A DNA stretch of 5,557 nucleotides from Acidobacteriota bacterium (GCA_013694845.1 JACDBQ010000136.1:1-5557), one strand, 5' to 3'; numbered from the stretch's first letter, positions 1 through 5,557 are shown. Notes: a model not told the origin generated them from the sequence alone. Program-made: numbers and translations.

Positions 1-581
1 GAGTACGGCTACACCAACGTGCGGATCGAGTCGTTTCCGGGGGCCCACAATGGCAGCCCAGCGTCGGGGAGTTGTGGACGACCACGCCGGTGAGCCGGAA
101 GCTGTATGACATTCATGACGTGGCGCTGGGGCAGGGGACGCCCACGGGCGACGTCACCGGCGAGCTGGTTGACGTCGGCGCTGGCCGCGAGACCGACCTC
201 GAAGGTAAGGACCTCGCCGGCAAAGTTCTACTCAGCTCGAGCGGCCTCAGACCGTTTGCGCCAAGAGTGCAGCCGACCGCGCTGCCGACGGGGTGGCCGG
301 CGATGACGCCCGAGGAGCAGACGGCGTCATGCCTGGTGGTGGAGCGCATGAATCGGGCGACGCGGTCCGGGTGTGCGTCGGCCGGAGGTGCCGGGCGCGG
401 CGGTGGGGGTGGGATTGCGCAACACATGAATGCCGAACTGGCGATCTTGCTGGGCAAGGGGAAGACCGTCCTCGAGATTCGTGACTTCCTCTCGGGCGAG
501 TTCGAGCCCGTGCCGCTGTCGGAGGTGCCCGCGCAATGGCGGCCGCCAGGCGGGGTGCCGGGGGCCCCGCCGATCGCATGA
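1..581 (+). pseudogene. Degraded M28-type (PA-domain) peptidase remnant, left-truncated by the window
   Basis: Bases 1-48 in frame 1 read EYGYTNVRIESFPGAH, which resembles the N-terminal part of M28 metallopeptidases carrying a protease-associated (PA) domain. The continuation is in frame 3, where WQPSVGELWTTTPVSRKLYD starts at base 51, so a one-base loss (or equivalent) lies around 40-51. Frame 3 then gives a PA-like stretch (GDVTGELVDVG, then GKDLAGKVLLSS) to about base 240. It passes directly into unrelated-looking sequence: TPEEQTASCLVVERMN, a Gly-rich run at bases 382-416, and a helix-rich segment (ILLGKGKTVLEIRDFLSGEF) that could be a small winged-helix-like C-terminus. No zinc-ligand motif of the M28 catalytic domain is visible, so the enzyme core appears deleted. 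The remnant could still be translated from TTG 72. The family call is from memory of sequence style. The frame change could also be a sequencing error, but that would not explain the missing core. Confidence 0.6.
521..526 (+). promoter_or_regulatory. Shine-Dalgarno-like GGAGGT that could select the earlier PAP2 start at 536
   Basis: GGAGGT lies nine bases before an in-frame ATG at 536, while no comparable site precedes the ATG at 578. It also falls inside the upstream remnant's reading frame (codons for Ser-Glu-Val), so the match may be incidental. It is the only sequence evidence for the longer PAP2 N-terminus. Confidence 0.35.
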
Positions 582-1324
582 AGAAACTGGCGAACGCGGG
601 TCTTCAGGCGTTGAAGGCCCGCCTCGTATCGCGCGATCGCGACGAGCTGTGGCTGCTCCTCGGCACACTGGTGCTGCTTGGTGTCGCGCTGATCATCGTC
701 CACCTGGCCGGCGAGGTCCTCGACGGAGACACCCTCGAGTTCGATCGCCGGATCCTGTCGTCGCTCCGCAAAGCGGACAATCCGTCTCAGCCGATCGGGC
801 CCGCCTGGCTCGAAATGGCGGCCTTTGATATCACGGCGCTCGGCGGCCCCACGGTACTGGGGATGGCGGTGCTTGCCGTGGTGGGCTTTCTCGTTCTGCA
901 GGGGATGTATCGCAACGCCGCATTCGTGTTCGCCGCGAGCGTCGGTGGCTGGCTGCTCAACGATCTGTTGAAGGAGCTCTTCGCGCGGCCGAGGCCTCAG
1001 GTCGTGCCGCATCTGCGGCAAGTGATGAGCCTCAGCTTCCCGAGCGGCCACGCACTGACGTCGGCGGCGATCTTCCTGACGCTCGGCGCCCTCCTGATGC
1101 GCGTCGCGGAACGGCGCCTGGTGAAGTTCTACTGCATGTTCGTGGCGATGTTCGCCACCCTGCTGGTGGGCGCGACCCGCGTGTACCTCGGCGTACATTA
1201 CCCGACGGACGTGCTGGCCGGCTGGCTGATCGGCATGTCCTGGGCGCTGTTCTGCTGGTTGCTGGAACGTTCCCTGGAACGGTCGGCTGGTCTGAAAAAG
1301 GAACGGATGGAGGCGGAGCGGTAG
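578..1324 (+). CDS. PAP2-family integral membrane phosphatase
   Basis: This is a 248-residue type 2 phosphatidic acid phosphatase. Members dephosphorylate phosphatidate, phosphatidylglycerol phosphate or undecaprenyl pyrophosphate at the membrane, with the active site facing outward. All three signature motifs are present: K-x6-RP (K132, R139-P140), PSGH (155-158) and R-x5-H-x3-D (R201, H207, D211; Thr replaces the usual Ser before R201). About six hydrophobic segments lie near residues 24-43, 87-109, 113-131, 159-174, 181-200 and 211-229, with a basic C-terminal tail. The ATG at 578 overlaps the upstream stop as ATGA, the same style as the other coupled genes here, so I prefer it. The alternative ATG at 536 adds 14 residues and has a good GGAGGT at 521-526, nine bases away. 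The substrate cannot be fixed from sequence; undecaprenyl pyrophosphate recycling is a reasonable inference. Fold and enzyme class are confident. Confidence 0.93.
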   Translation: MKKLANAGLQALKARLVSRDRDELWLLLGTLVLLGVALIIVHLAGEVLDGDTLEFDRRILSSLRKADNPSQPIGPAWLEMAAFDITALGGPTVLGMAVLAVVGFLVLQGMYRNAAFVFAASVGGWLLNDLLKELFARPRPQVVPHLRQVMSLSFPSGHALTSAAIFLTLGALLMRVAERRLVKFYCMFVAMFATLLVGATRVYLGVHYPTDVLAGWLIGMSWALFCWLLERSLERSAGLKKERMEAER

Positions 1325-1348
1325 AACCTCGGAACCTTGAAACCTCAA
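1325..1348 (+). repeat. Three-copy 8-base AACCT micro-repeat
   Basis: Immediately after the PAP2 stop codon there are three imperfect 8-base units: AACCTCGG, AACCTTGA and AACCTCAA. The first five bases are identical in all three. It looks like slippage-type or degenerate spacer sequence. The third unit supplies part of the putative -35 hexamer of the next unit. Confidence 0.5.
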
Positions 1349-1366
1349 AACATTTCTTGATATTCT
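1337..1366 (+). promoter_or_regulatory. Candidate sigma70-type promoter for the VOC / secreted-protein unit
   Basis: TTGAAA (1337-1342, five of six matches to TTGACA) and TATTCT (1361-1366, four of six matches to TATAAT) are separated by 18 bases. They sit in the one clearly AT-richer stretch of this gap. Transcription would begin near 1373 and leave a leader of about 187 bases before the VOC gene. Hexamer matches of this quality also occur by chance, so this remains tentative. Confidence 0.33.
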
Positions 1367-1372
1367 CCCCCT

Positions 1373-1416
1373 GTACCTCGCGGGTTCCGCCGTACGATCA
1401 GGCCGCCTTCTTTTTT
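1373..1416 (+). terminator. Weak terminator or attenuator candidate (hairpin, spacer, T-tract)
   Basis: GTAC at 1373-1376 and 1392-1395 flank an inner perfect stem, GCGG (1380-1383) with CCGC (1387-1390) and a three-base loop. A T-rich tract, TTCTTTTTT, follows at 1408-1416. The 12-base gap between hairpin and T-tract is too long for a classical intrinsic terminator. A second small stem, GCCG (1402-1405) with CGGC (1418-1421), encloses the T-tract rather than preceding it. It could weakly end PAP2 transcription or be part of the following leader's structure. Confidence 0.22.
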
Positions 1417-1440
1417 CCGGCGAGCCGAGGAACCCTACTC

Positions 1441-1559
1441 ATGGCCCTGCTCGCAGGGGCTATGGATGGAGGAGTTGCGAGCACCGCTCGACGTGTGCTC
1501 CGGCTCCTCGCCCGGGCGGTTGTGTCACCTGAGAGCCGCTCATTCAGGAGAACCACCCG
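1441..1559 (+). promoter_or_regulatory. Structured 5' leader of the VOC gene; possible cis-regulatory RNA
   Basis: Three hairpins can be drawn by eye. The first is CCCTG (1445-1449) with CAGGG (1454-1458) around a CTCG loop. The second is a nested stem: GAGGAG (1469-1474) with CTCCTC (1504-1509) outside, and GAGCAC (1479-1484) with GTGCTC (1495-1500) inside, capped by a 10-base loop. The third is GCGGTT (1516-1521) with AGCCGC (1534-1539, one G-U pair) around a 12-base loop. The ribosome binding site AGGAG (1546-1550) follows. CTCCT at 1504-1508 could pair either with AGGAG at 1470-1474 or with the ribosome binding site, so an on/off switch is conceivable. I do not recognise a known riboswitch consensus. 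GC-rich DNA forms chance hairpins, so function is unproven. Confidence 0.35.
1546..1550 (+). promoter_or_regulatory. Ribosome binding site AGGAG of the VOC gene
   Basis: AGGAG lies nine bases before the ATG at 1560 and supports that start. It is the clearest gene-start signal in the window and lies directly after the last leader hairpin. Confidence 0.75.
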
Positions 1560-1967
1560 ATGAAACTGCAGGACGTTACCCCCAACCTCATCGTCACCGA
1601 CATCGACCGGAGCACGGCGTTCTATCGCGACGTGCTCGATTTTGCCATTGTGGCGACGGTCCCCGATGCCGCGCCGTTCGTGTTCGTCTGGCTTCAGCGT
1701 GATGGTGTCAGCGTCTTCCTCAACCTGATGGCTGCCGCTGCCGAGGACCTTCCCCAGTTTGCGGCCAGGTCCGTCGGCGGAACCAACGCGCTGTTCATCA
1801 CCCTCGAAGCGGAGTCCCCGGAATCGGGTATCGACGCTCTCTTCCAGCAGATCGAGGGCCGCACGAAGGTGGTCATGCCGTTGAAGACCCAGTTCTATGG
1901 GATGCGGGAGTTCGGCGTCGAGGACCCGGACGGTTACGTCATCCTGTTCGCGCAGCGGGTTGCATGA
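1560..1967 (+). CDS. VOC-superfamily (glyoxalase/bleomycin-resistance fold) protein without the usual metal ligands
   Basis: This 135-residue protein has the paired beta-alpha-beta-beta-beta layout of the vicinal oxygen chelate superfamily. The first module opens with PNLIVTDIDRSTAFYRDVL (residues 8-26) and the last strand follows FGVEDPDGYVILF (118-130), a hallmark ending. Length is normal for a single-chain member that dimerises. Aligned by eye to bacterial glyoxalase I, the positions of the metal ligands H5, E56, H74 and E122 correspond here to about T7, F53, A77 and L129. None of these can bind metal. This argues against lactoylglutathione lyase activity and for a non-metal binding role such as small-molecule or drug sequestration, as in bleomycin-binding proteins. 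The gene follows a structured leader, and its stop overlaps the next start (ATGA), so the two are probably translated together. Fold assignment is confident; the ligand is unknown. Confidence 0.9.
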   Translation: MKLQDVTPNLIVTDIDRSTAFYRDVLDFAIVATVPDAAPFVFVWLQRDGVSVFLNLMAAAAEDLPQFAARSVGGTNALFITLEAESPESGIDALFQQIEGRTKVVMPLKTQFYGMREFGVEDPDGYVILFAQRVA

Positions 1968-2920
1968 AACCCTCGGCCCTGGCGGTCGCGGCGGTTCTTG
2001 CGGCGCTGGAGCTTCCAGCGCCGCAGGAGCGCACCTCCGAGTTCATGCTCGGAGTTCTTCGCCGCGATGGCATCGTCACGCCATTTGCCGCGTTCGACGG
2101 GCGACGCTGGAGCTCCCGATGGCCGGACGACATCAAGGGCCGAGAGCTGCCGATCTCGCTGCCGGCAGTGCCCGTGCGTTGGTGGGGGATCGATGACCCT
2201 CCGCGGACGCTGGCGATCTGGCGTGATGGCGAGCGCACCGGCAACGTGACCCTCACGTCGGTTGTGACGACGACGCTGATGTGCGAACCGCGTCTGGCGC
2301 TCAAGACCGACTACAAAGCTGCGACGCCGCCGCCGCCGCCGTTCGAGCGGCCGTACCCCAAGGATGGCGTGGTCGCGAGTGGTGATGGGTCGATCGAAGG
2401 CGTCCAATCGGTCGAGAAGGAGGGTACGACCTGGAATCAGGTGGCAGCACTCCTTACCGCGGCGTTCAATCGACAGGAGACCGCGGCATCGCGCGCTTTC
2501 ACCTCGTGGCAGCATCCCGTCAAGGAAGCGCAGCGCCAGCTCGTGCCGATTACCGTCGAGGCCATGTATCGCGCGCCGACCGAGGATCCAGACTGGACCG
2601 CGTATTACGTCGAAGTCGTCCGTCAATACCCTCCGGGGCGCGACGACAAGGATGGCTGCGGCCTTGCGACGTTCGCACACGGTTGGGTGCTGGTGGGTGC
2701 GAAGGGACAGTCCAGGGCTTTCATCTCGGCCAAGGTGGCCTACTGCGACCGCAAAGGGGTGAGCTACATGTTGCCCTTCGGCCTGATCCGCGCCAACGGT
2801 CATATTTACTGGGTCTTCCAGTTCTCCGGGTTCGAAGAGGAATCCTACGACGTGGCCGAAGTGACGCGGAGCGGCGTCGAGACCCACGTCTCGTATCGGG
2901 TCGGGTCCTGCCCCGCCTAG
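1964..2920 (+). CDS. Secreted protein of unknown function
   Basis: This is a 318-residue protein that I do not recognise by function. The N-terminus (MKPSALAVAAVLAALELPAP) looks like a signal peptide with a probable cut near residue 20-25, so the mature protein is likely periplasmic or extracellular. After it comes a strand-rich region with GVLRRDGIVTPFAAFDG (30-46) and several W/P pairs. Next is a proline run (122-126) encoded by five consecutive CCG codons (bases 2327-2341). The C-terminal half (about 190-318) is aromatic-rich, with charged turns such as PPGRDDKDGCG and YWVFQFSGFEEESYDV. Four cysteines (107, 232, 261, 316) could form disulfides outside the cell. No catalytic motif or lipobox is evident. 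The ATG overlaps the VOC stop (ATGA), which fixes the start and suggests shared regulation. The gene closes its unit with TAG at 2918-2920, 75 bases before the next gene. Confidence 0.85.
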   Translation: MKPSALAVAAVLAALELPAPQERTSEFMLGVLRRDGIVTPFAAFDGRRWSSRWPDDIKGRELPISLPAVPVRWWGIDDPPRTLAIWRDGERTGNVTLTSVVTTTLMCEPRLALKTDYKAATPPPPPFERPYPKDGVVASGDGSIEGVQSVEKEGTTWNQVAALLTAAFNRQETAASRAFTSWQHPVKEAQRQLVPITVEAMYRAPTEDPDWTAYYVEVVRQYPPGRDDKDGCGLATFAHGWVLVGAKGQSRAFISAKVAYCDRKGVSYMLPFGLIRANGHIYWVFQFSGFEEESYDVAEVTRSGVETHVSYRVGSCPA

Positions 2921-2935
2921 CGCGTCGGTGAGCGT

Positions 2936-2949
2936 GGGGTACAATCCCC
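2936..2949 (+). promoter_or_regulatory. Possible -10 element TACAAT inside a GGGG/CCCC inverted repeat
   Basis: TACAAT (2940-2945, five of six matches to TATAAT) is flanked exactly by GGGG (2936-2939) and CCCC (2946-2949), in the 75-base gap before the SGNH gene. No recognisable -35 hexamer lies 16-18 bases upstream, and there is no extended -10 TG. If it is used, the leader would be about 40-45 bases. It is the best promoter candidate for the SGNH-MBOAT unit. Confidence 0.33.
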
Positions 2950-2995
2950 GTTGCTTTTCGGTGCAGCGTCCTCTGATCGGTTCAACCGCCCCTGA

Positions 2996-4051
2996 ATGAT
3001 CTCGCCTGACCGGAGCCGGATCGGCGTCGCACAGCTGTGTGCGCTGATCGCCCTGATGCTGCTCGTACCCTTCGGGCTGCGGGCGCTCAACGCACGCTTC
3101 GCAGGCGCCAGTCTGCCGGCCTCCTATCTGCCGGCGCTCGAGGGGCTCCGGCAGCGCGGCCCCTTCGAGCGGGAGCCGATCGAACAGCTCGCCGCGTTGA
3201 AACCGGCCTATGTGGTCATCGGCGATTCGATGGCCGGCACCCGCATGCACACGACCCGCCTGGCGGAGCTCACCGGCCGGCCGGCCGCGCCGATTCTTCA
3301 AGCGGGCTCGGGATCCGCGTACTGGTATCTCGCGTTGAAGAACTGGGTGATCGCCAGCGGCACCCGTCCGCGGGTGGTGTTCATCTTCTTCCGCGACACG
3401 AACCTGACCGATGTGATGTTCAGACTGGACGAAGGGTTCCGCTGGAACATCGACCGGGTCGCACGCGACGAGGAGCTCGAGGTCAACGCCGCGATTGCGG
3501 CCCGGGCCGGTGCGCTGCGGCAACGGGTCCGGACGGGTTTCGACCGGGCGTACGCGGCGGATGCCGCCCGGTTGTGGCTGCTCCCGGCTCTGCCCGACCA
3601 TCTGGCGCGGGCGGTGGTCCCGAGCCGTCGCCGACGCACCGGGTTCATCCGCGACATGAACGCGCGATTCGACTTTCTGCACATGCGTCCGTTCGAAGCC
3701 GCCGACCTGGCCGAAGCGGTCGATCGTGAGGCCGACTTCGACCGCTATGTCGACCGCTCCGTTCTGCCTTTGATGCTCCGCGATGCCCAGGCGGCCGGCA
3801 TCACGCTCTGTTTCGTTCGCGTGCAGCGGCGCCCGATCGGGAATCGCCCGCCGGAACAGTCGAGGGCTTTGCGAAATTACATCGGGGCCCTTCGCGCCTA
3901 CATCGAGAGCCGCGGGGGAATCTTCCACGACGACACCGGCGACCCGAACCTGCCGTTCGAAATGTACGAAGACGGGGACCACGTGAACGAGGCGTGGAGG
4001 CCGCGCTACACCGAGAACCTGTACCAGCGGCTGCGCGCGCGCATCCAGTGA
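2996..4051 (+). CDS. Membrane-anchored SGNH-hydrolase-like protein, probable partner of the adjacent MBOAT acyltransferase
   Basis: This 351-residue protein has one N-terminal hydrophobic segment (about residues 10-30), so it is probably a signal anchor with the rest outside the inner membrane. SGNH/GDSL elements appear in order. The nucleophile block is VVIGDSM (Ser78 in GDS). A glycine block is QAGSGSAYWY (102-111). Then comes VVFIFFRDTN (127-136), where Asn136 could serve as the oxyanion-hole Asn. Near the C-terminus, DGDHVN supplies an Asp326-x-x-His329 pair. This resembles the layout of AlgJ/AlgX- and DltD-type proteins, which act on exported polymers with an MBOAT partner. An in-frame TGA lies directly before the ATG at 2996, so no earlier start exists. 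No clear ribosome binding site is visible. Its stop overlaps the MBOAT start. Superfamily and partnership are well supported; transferase versus esterase activity and the acceptor are inference. Confidence 0.85.
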   Translation: MISPDRSRIGVAQLCALIALMLLVPFGLRALNARFAGASLPASYLPALEGLRQRGPFEREPIEQLAALKPAYVVIGDSMAGTRMHTTRLAELTGRPAAPILQAGSGSAYWYLALKNWVIASGTRPRVVFIFFRDTNLTDVMFRLDEGFRWNIDRVARDEELEVNAAIAARAGALRQRVRTGFDRAYAADAARLWLLPALPDHLARAVVPSRRRRTGFIRDMNARFDFLHMRPFEAADLAEAVDREADFDRYVDRSVLPLMLRDAQAAGITLCFVRVQRRPIGNRPPEQSRALRNYIGALRAYIESRGGIFHDDTGDPNLPFEMYEDGDHVNEAWRPRYTENLYQRLRARIQ

Positions 4052-5538
4052 TCTTCCACTCCCTCGACTTCGTCGGCTTCTTCATCGCGGTCATGGCGAT
4101 CTACTGGCTGCTGCCGCACCGGGCGCAGAACCTCCTGCTGCTCGGGGCCAGCTATCTGTTCTACGGCTACGTCCACCCCTGGTTTCTGATCCTGATCGCC
4201 GCGTCGACGATTGTCGACTACTACGCGGCCCGGGCGATGGAGCGGTGGCCTGCCCGCAAGCGCCTGCTGGTCTGGGCCAGCGTCGTGTCGAACCTCGGGA
4301 TGCTTGCGTTCTTCAAGTACTTCAACTTCTTCGTCGAAAGCGTGACCAGCGTGTTAACGGCAGCCGGCTGGGACACGAACCCGACGCTCCTCCGGATCAT
4401 GTTGCCGGTCGGCATTTCCTTCTACACGTTCCAGACGCTCAGTTACACGATCGACGTCTACAGAGGTGAGATGAGTGCGCGGGCGAGCCTGCTCGATTTC
4501 GCGGTGTTCGTGTCGCTCTTTCCTCAGCTCGTCGCCGGCCCCATCGTCCGAGCCTCGTACCTGCTGCCGCAAGTCGAAGCGCGACGGCGGTTTTCGTCGA
4601 ATGCGGCGCGCACGGGGCTGCTGAAGATCTGCTGGGGCTTCTTCAAGAAGCTCGTCATCGCCGACAACGTCGGGGTGGTCGCGAACAAGGTCTTCGCGTT
4701 GTCGGATCCGACGTTCCCGATCCTGTGGGCAGGCGTATTCGCCTTCGCGATCCAGATCTGCGCGGATTTCTCGGCCTATACCGACATCGCGCGCGGCACG
4801 TCCCGCCTGCTCGGCTTCGAACTGCCCGAGAATTTCGATCATCCGTATCTCGCCCGCAGTCCGTCGGATTTCTGGCGCCGATGGCATATTTCGCTGTCGA
4901 CCTGGTTCCGTGACTATGTGTATGTGCCGCTCGGCGGCTCACGTGGGGGGGAAGGGAAGTGGGCGAGAAATATCCTGTTTACATTTCTGCTGTCAGGGCT
5001 CTGGCACGGCGCCAGCTGGAATTACGTTCTGTGGGGTTTGTATCACGGCCTGCTGCTCATCGCGACGCGCGCGCGCGCGATGATGAAACCGCTCCGCGTC
5101 GACGGGGGCGTCGACCGTCAGGCCCCGGGTGATCGCGCAGCGCGTTGGCGGCAGTGGCCTCTGTTACGCCCGCTCGTGATCTGCCTGCAGACAATAGGAA
5201 TGTTCGTTCTGACGCTGATCGGGTGGCTCGTTTTCAGGGAAACCGAGCTGACGGCACTCGTTCGTGATTTCGCTCTCTCGCCGTTTGCCGCGCCGGAGGC
5301 CGACTACCGCATCGCCCTGTATCTGTTCCTGCTCGCGCTGGTGTATTCGGTGCCGCTGTGGGTGCAGGGCATCTGGGTGGAGGGAGGCCGCGATCCGCGC
5401 GGCCGCACGCAGCCGGAAGCGACCGCTGCCAATTGGGGAGAGATCGCTCTCCAGGGCGTCGCGTGCGGCGTCGCCCTGGCGGGGATCCTCGTCTTCCACA
5501 GTACGACGTCCCTGGACTTCATCTACTTCCAGTTCTGA
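4048..5538 (+). CDS. MBOAT-family membrane-bound O-acyltransferase (AlgI/DltB-like)
   Basis: This 496-residue polytopic protein has the size and motif order of bacterial AlgI/DltB-type MBOATs, which move an acyl group across the inner membrane for modifying exported or wall polymers. Visible hallmarks are YTFQTLSYTIDVYRGE (126-141), FPQLVAGPI (158-166), ADFSAYTDIARG (239-250), SPSDFWRRWHISLSTWF (271-287, first conserved His at 280) and LLSGLWHGASWNYVLWG (314-330, invariant active-site His at 320). Hydrophobic segments fill most of the length, and a polar loop lies at about 347-370. The start is taken as GTG 4048, overlapping the SGNH stop as GTGA. The protein then begins with IFHSLDFVGFF, matching the family's usual N-terminus; an upstream GTG at 3994 would add 18 untypical residues. 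Tight coupling to the SGNH gene indicates a two-protein O-acylation system. Acetyl is the likeliest donor group, but neither donor nor acceptor is shown here. Confidence 0.95.
   Translation: MIFHSLDFVGFFIAVMAIYWLLPHRAQNLLLLGASYLFYGYVHPWFLILIAASTIVDYYAARAMERWPARKRLLVWASVVSNLGMLAFFKYFNFFVESVTSVLTAAGWDTNPTLLRIMLPVGISFYTFQTLSYTIDVYRGEMSARASLLDFAVFVSLFPQLVAGPIVRASYLLPQVEARRRFSSNAARTGLLKICWGFFKKLVIADNVGVVANKVFALSDPTFPILWAGVFAFAIQICADFSAYTDIARGTSRLLGFELPENFDHPYLARSPSDFWRRWHISLSTWFRDYVYVPLGGSRGGEGKWARNILFTFLLSGLWHGASWNYVLWGLYHGLLLIATRARAMMKPLRVDGGVDRQAPGDRAARWRQWPLLRPLVICLQTIGMFVLTLIGWLVFRETELTALVRDFALSPFAAPEADYRIALYLFLLALVYSVPLWVQGIWVEGGRDPRGRTQPEATAANWGEIALQGVACGVALAGILVFHSTTSLDFIYFQF
5066..5079 (+). 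repeat. (CG)7 dinucleotide run inside the MBOAT gene
   Basis: Seven consecutive CG dinucleotides encode part of a Thr-Arg-Ala-Arg-Ala stretch after a membrane helix. It is a potential slippage or Z-DNA-prone site, but the frame is intact across it. Confidence 0.6.
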
Positions 5539-5557
5539 GAGCGTCTCGCCAGAGAAG

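Noticed and set aside
113..1348. 411-codon open frame on the minus strand
   Set aside because: It is antisense to the PAP2 gene, which has all its motifs, and to the peptidase remnant. Composition is shadow-like (His/Arg/Gln-rich) with no recognisable motif.
1357..1362. TTGATA as a -35 element
   Set aside because: No acceptable -10 hexamer lies 16-18 bases downstream; that position is GC-rich (GCGGGT).
1516..1540. Resemblance of the leader (CACCTGAGAG) to TPP or glycine riboswitch pieces
   Set aside because: Only a few bases match; the remaining conserved elements of either riboswitch are not present in the leader.
1357..1563. 68-codon + strand frame in the gap before the VOC gene
   Set aside because: It has no ribosome site at its start, overlaps the proposed promoter and leader hairpins, and its translation has no recognisable pattern.
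3037..3729. 230-codon + strand frame within the SGNH gene
   Set aside because: It is an Arg/Gly/Ala-rich out-of-frame reading of the SGNH coding region, which itself carries ordered motifs.
1934..3982. 682-codon open frame on the minus strand
   Set aside because: It lies opposite two well-supported + strand genes and the tail of a third. Its translation is Arg/His/Pro/Gly-rich with no domain pattern, as expected for a shadow of G/C-ending codons.
3994..4047. Upstream GTG start for the MBOAT gene
   Set aside because: It would add 18 residues inside the SGNH gene that do not resemble MBOAT N-termini, while GTG 4048 gives the typical 4-base overlap and family-like start.
4354..4887. 177-codon minus-strand frame inside the MBOAT gene
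   Set aside because: It is charged, low-complexity antisense of strongly conserved MBOAT motifs, so it is a shadow.

Overview
The window is GC-rich throughout, and every supportable gene is on the + strand. The codons are strongly G/C-ending, which is why long antisense shadow frames appear. Gene style is typical of a high-GC environmental bacterium: an M28-type peptidase remnant, ATGA/GTGA overlaps, and SGNH/MBOAT acyltransferase pairing. My best guess is Acidobacteriota (Vicinamibacteria-like). That is an impression from protein style, not from any marker gene, and Gemmatimonadota or Myxococcota cannot be excluded.

Region 1 (1-581) is a degraded M28/PA-type peptidase remnant. Its first codons read in one frame and the rest in another. 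The protease-associated region is followed directly by a Gly-rich stretch and a small C-terminal segment, with no visible zinc catalytic domain. Its last stop overlaps the start of region 2 (578-1324), an intact PAP2-family membrane phosphatase with all three signature motifs. This is probably a lipid or polyprenyl (pyro)phosphate phosphatase of the cell envelope.

Region 3 (1325-1559) is a 235-base non-coding gap. It has an AT-richer start with a three-copy AACCT micro-repeat and a plausible promoter. A GC-rich leader follows with several nested hairpins, ending in a good ribosome binding site. One leader segment could pair either with an upstream GAGGAG or with the ribosome binding site itself.

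Region 4 (1560-2920) is a two-gene unit: a small VOC-superfamily protein lacking the glyoxalase metal ligands, and, overlapping it by 4 bases, a secreted protein of unknown function. Region 5 (2996-5538) is a second two-gene unit: a membrane-anchored SGNH-hydrolase-like protein and, overlapping by 4 bases (GTGA), an MBOAT-family membrane acyltransferase with both conserved histidines. By analogy with AlgI plus AlgJ/AlgX and DltB/DltD, these two probably work together. The MBOAT would pass an acyl (probably acetyl) group across the membrane, and the SGNH partner would put it on an envelope or exported glycan. The acceptor cannot be read from this window. The final 19 bases hold no gene start that I can identify.

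I see no RNA gene, CRISPR array, insertion sequence or attachment site. No wholly new system is evident. The items most worth a second look are the SGNH-MBOAT pair, the structured leader before the VOC gene, and the mechanism by which the peptidase gene decayed.
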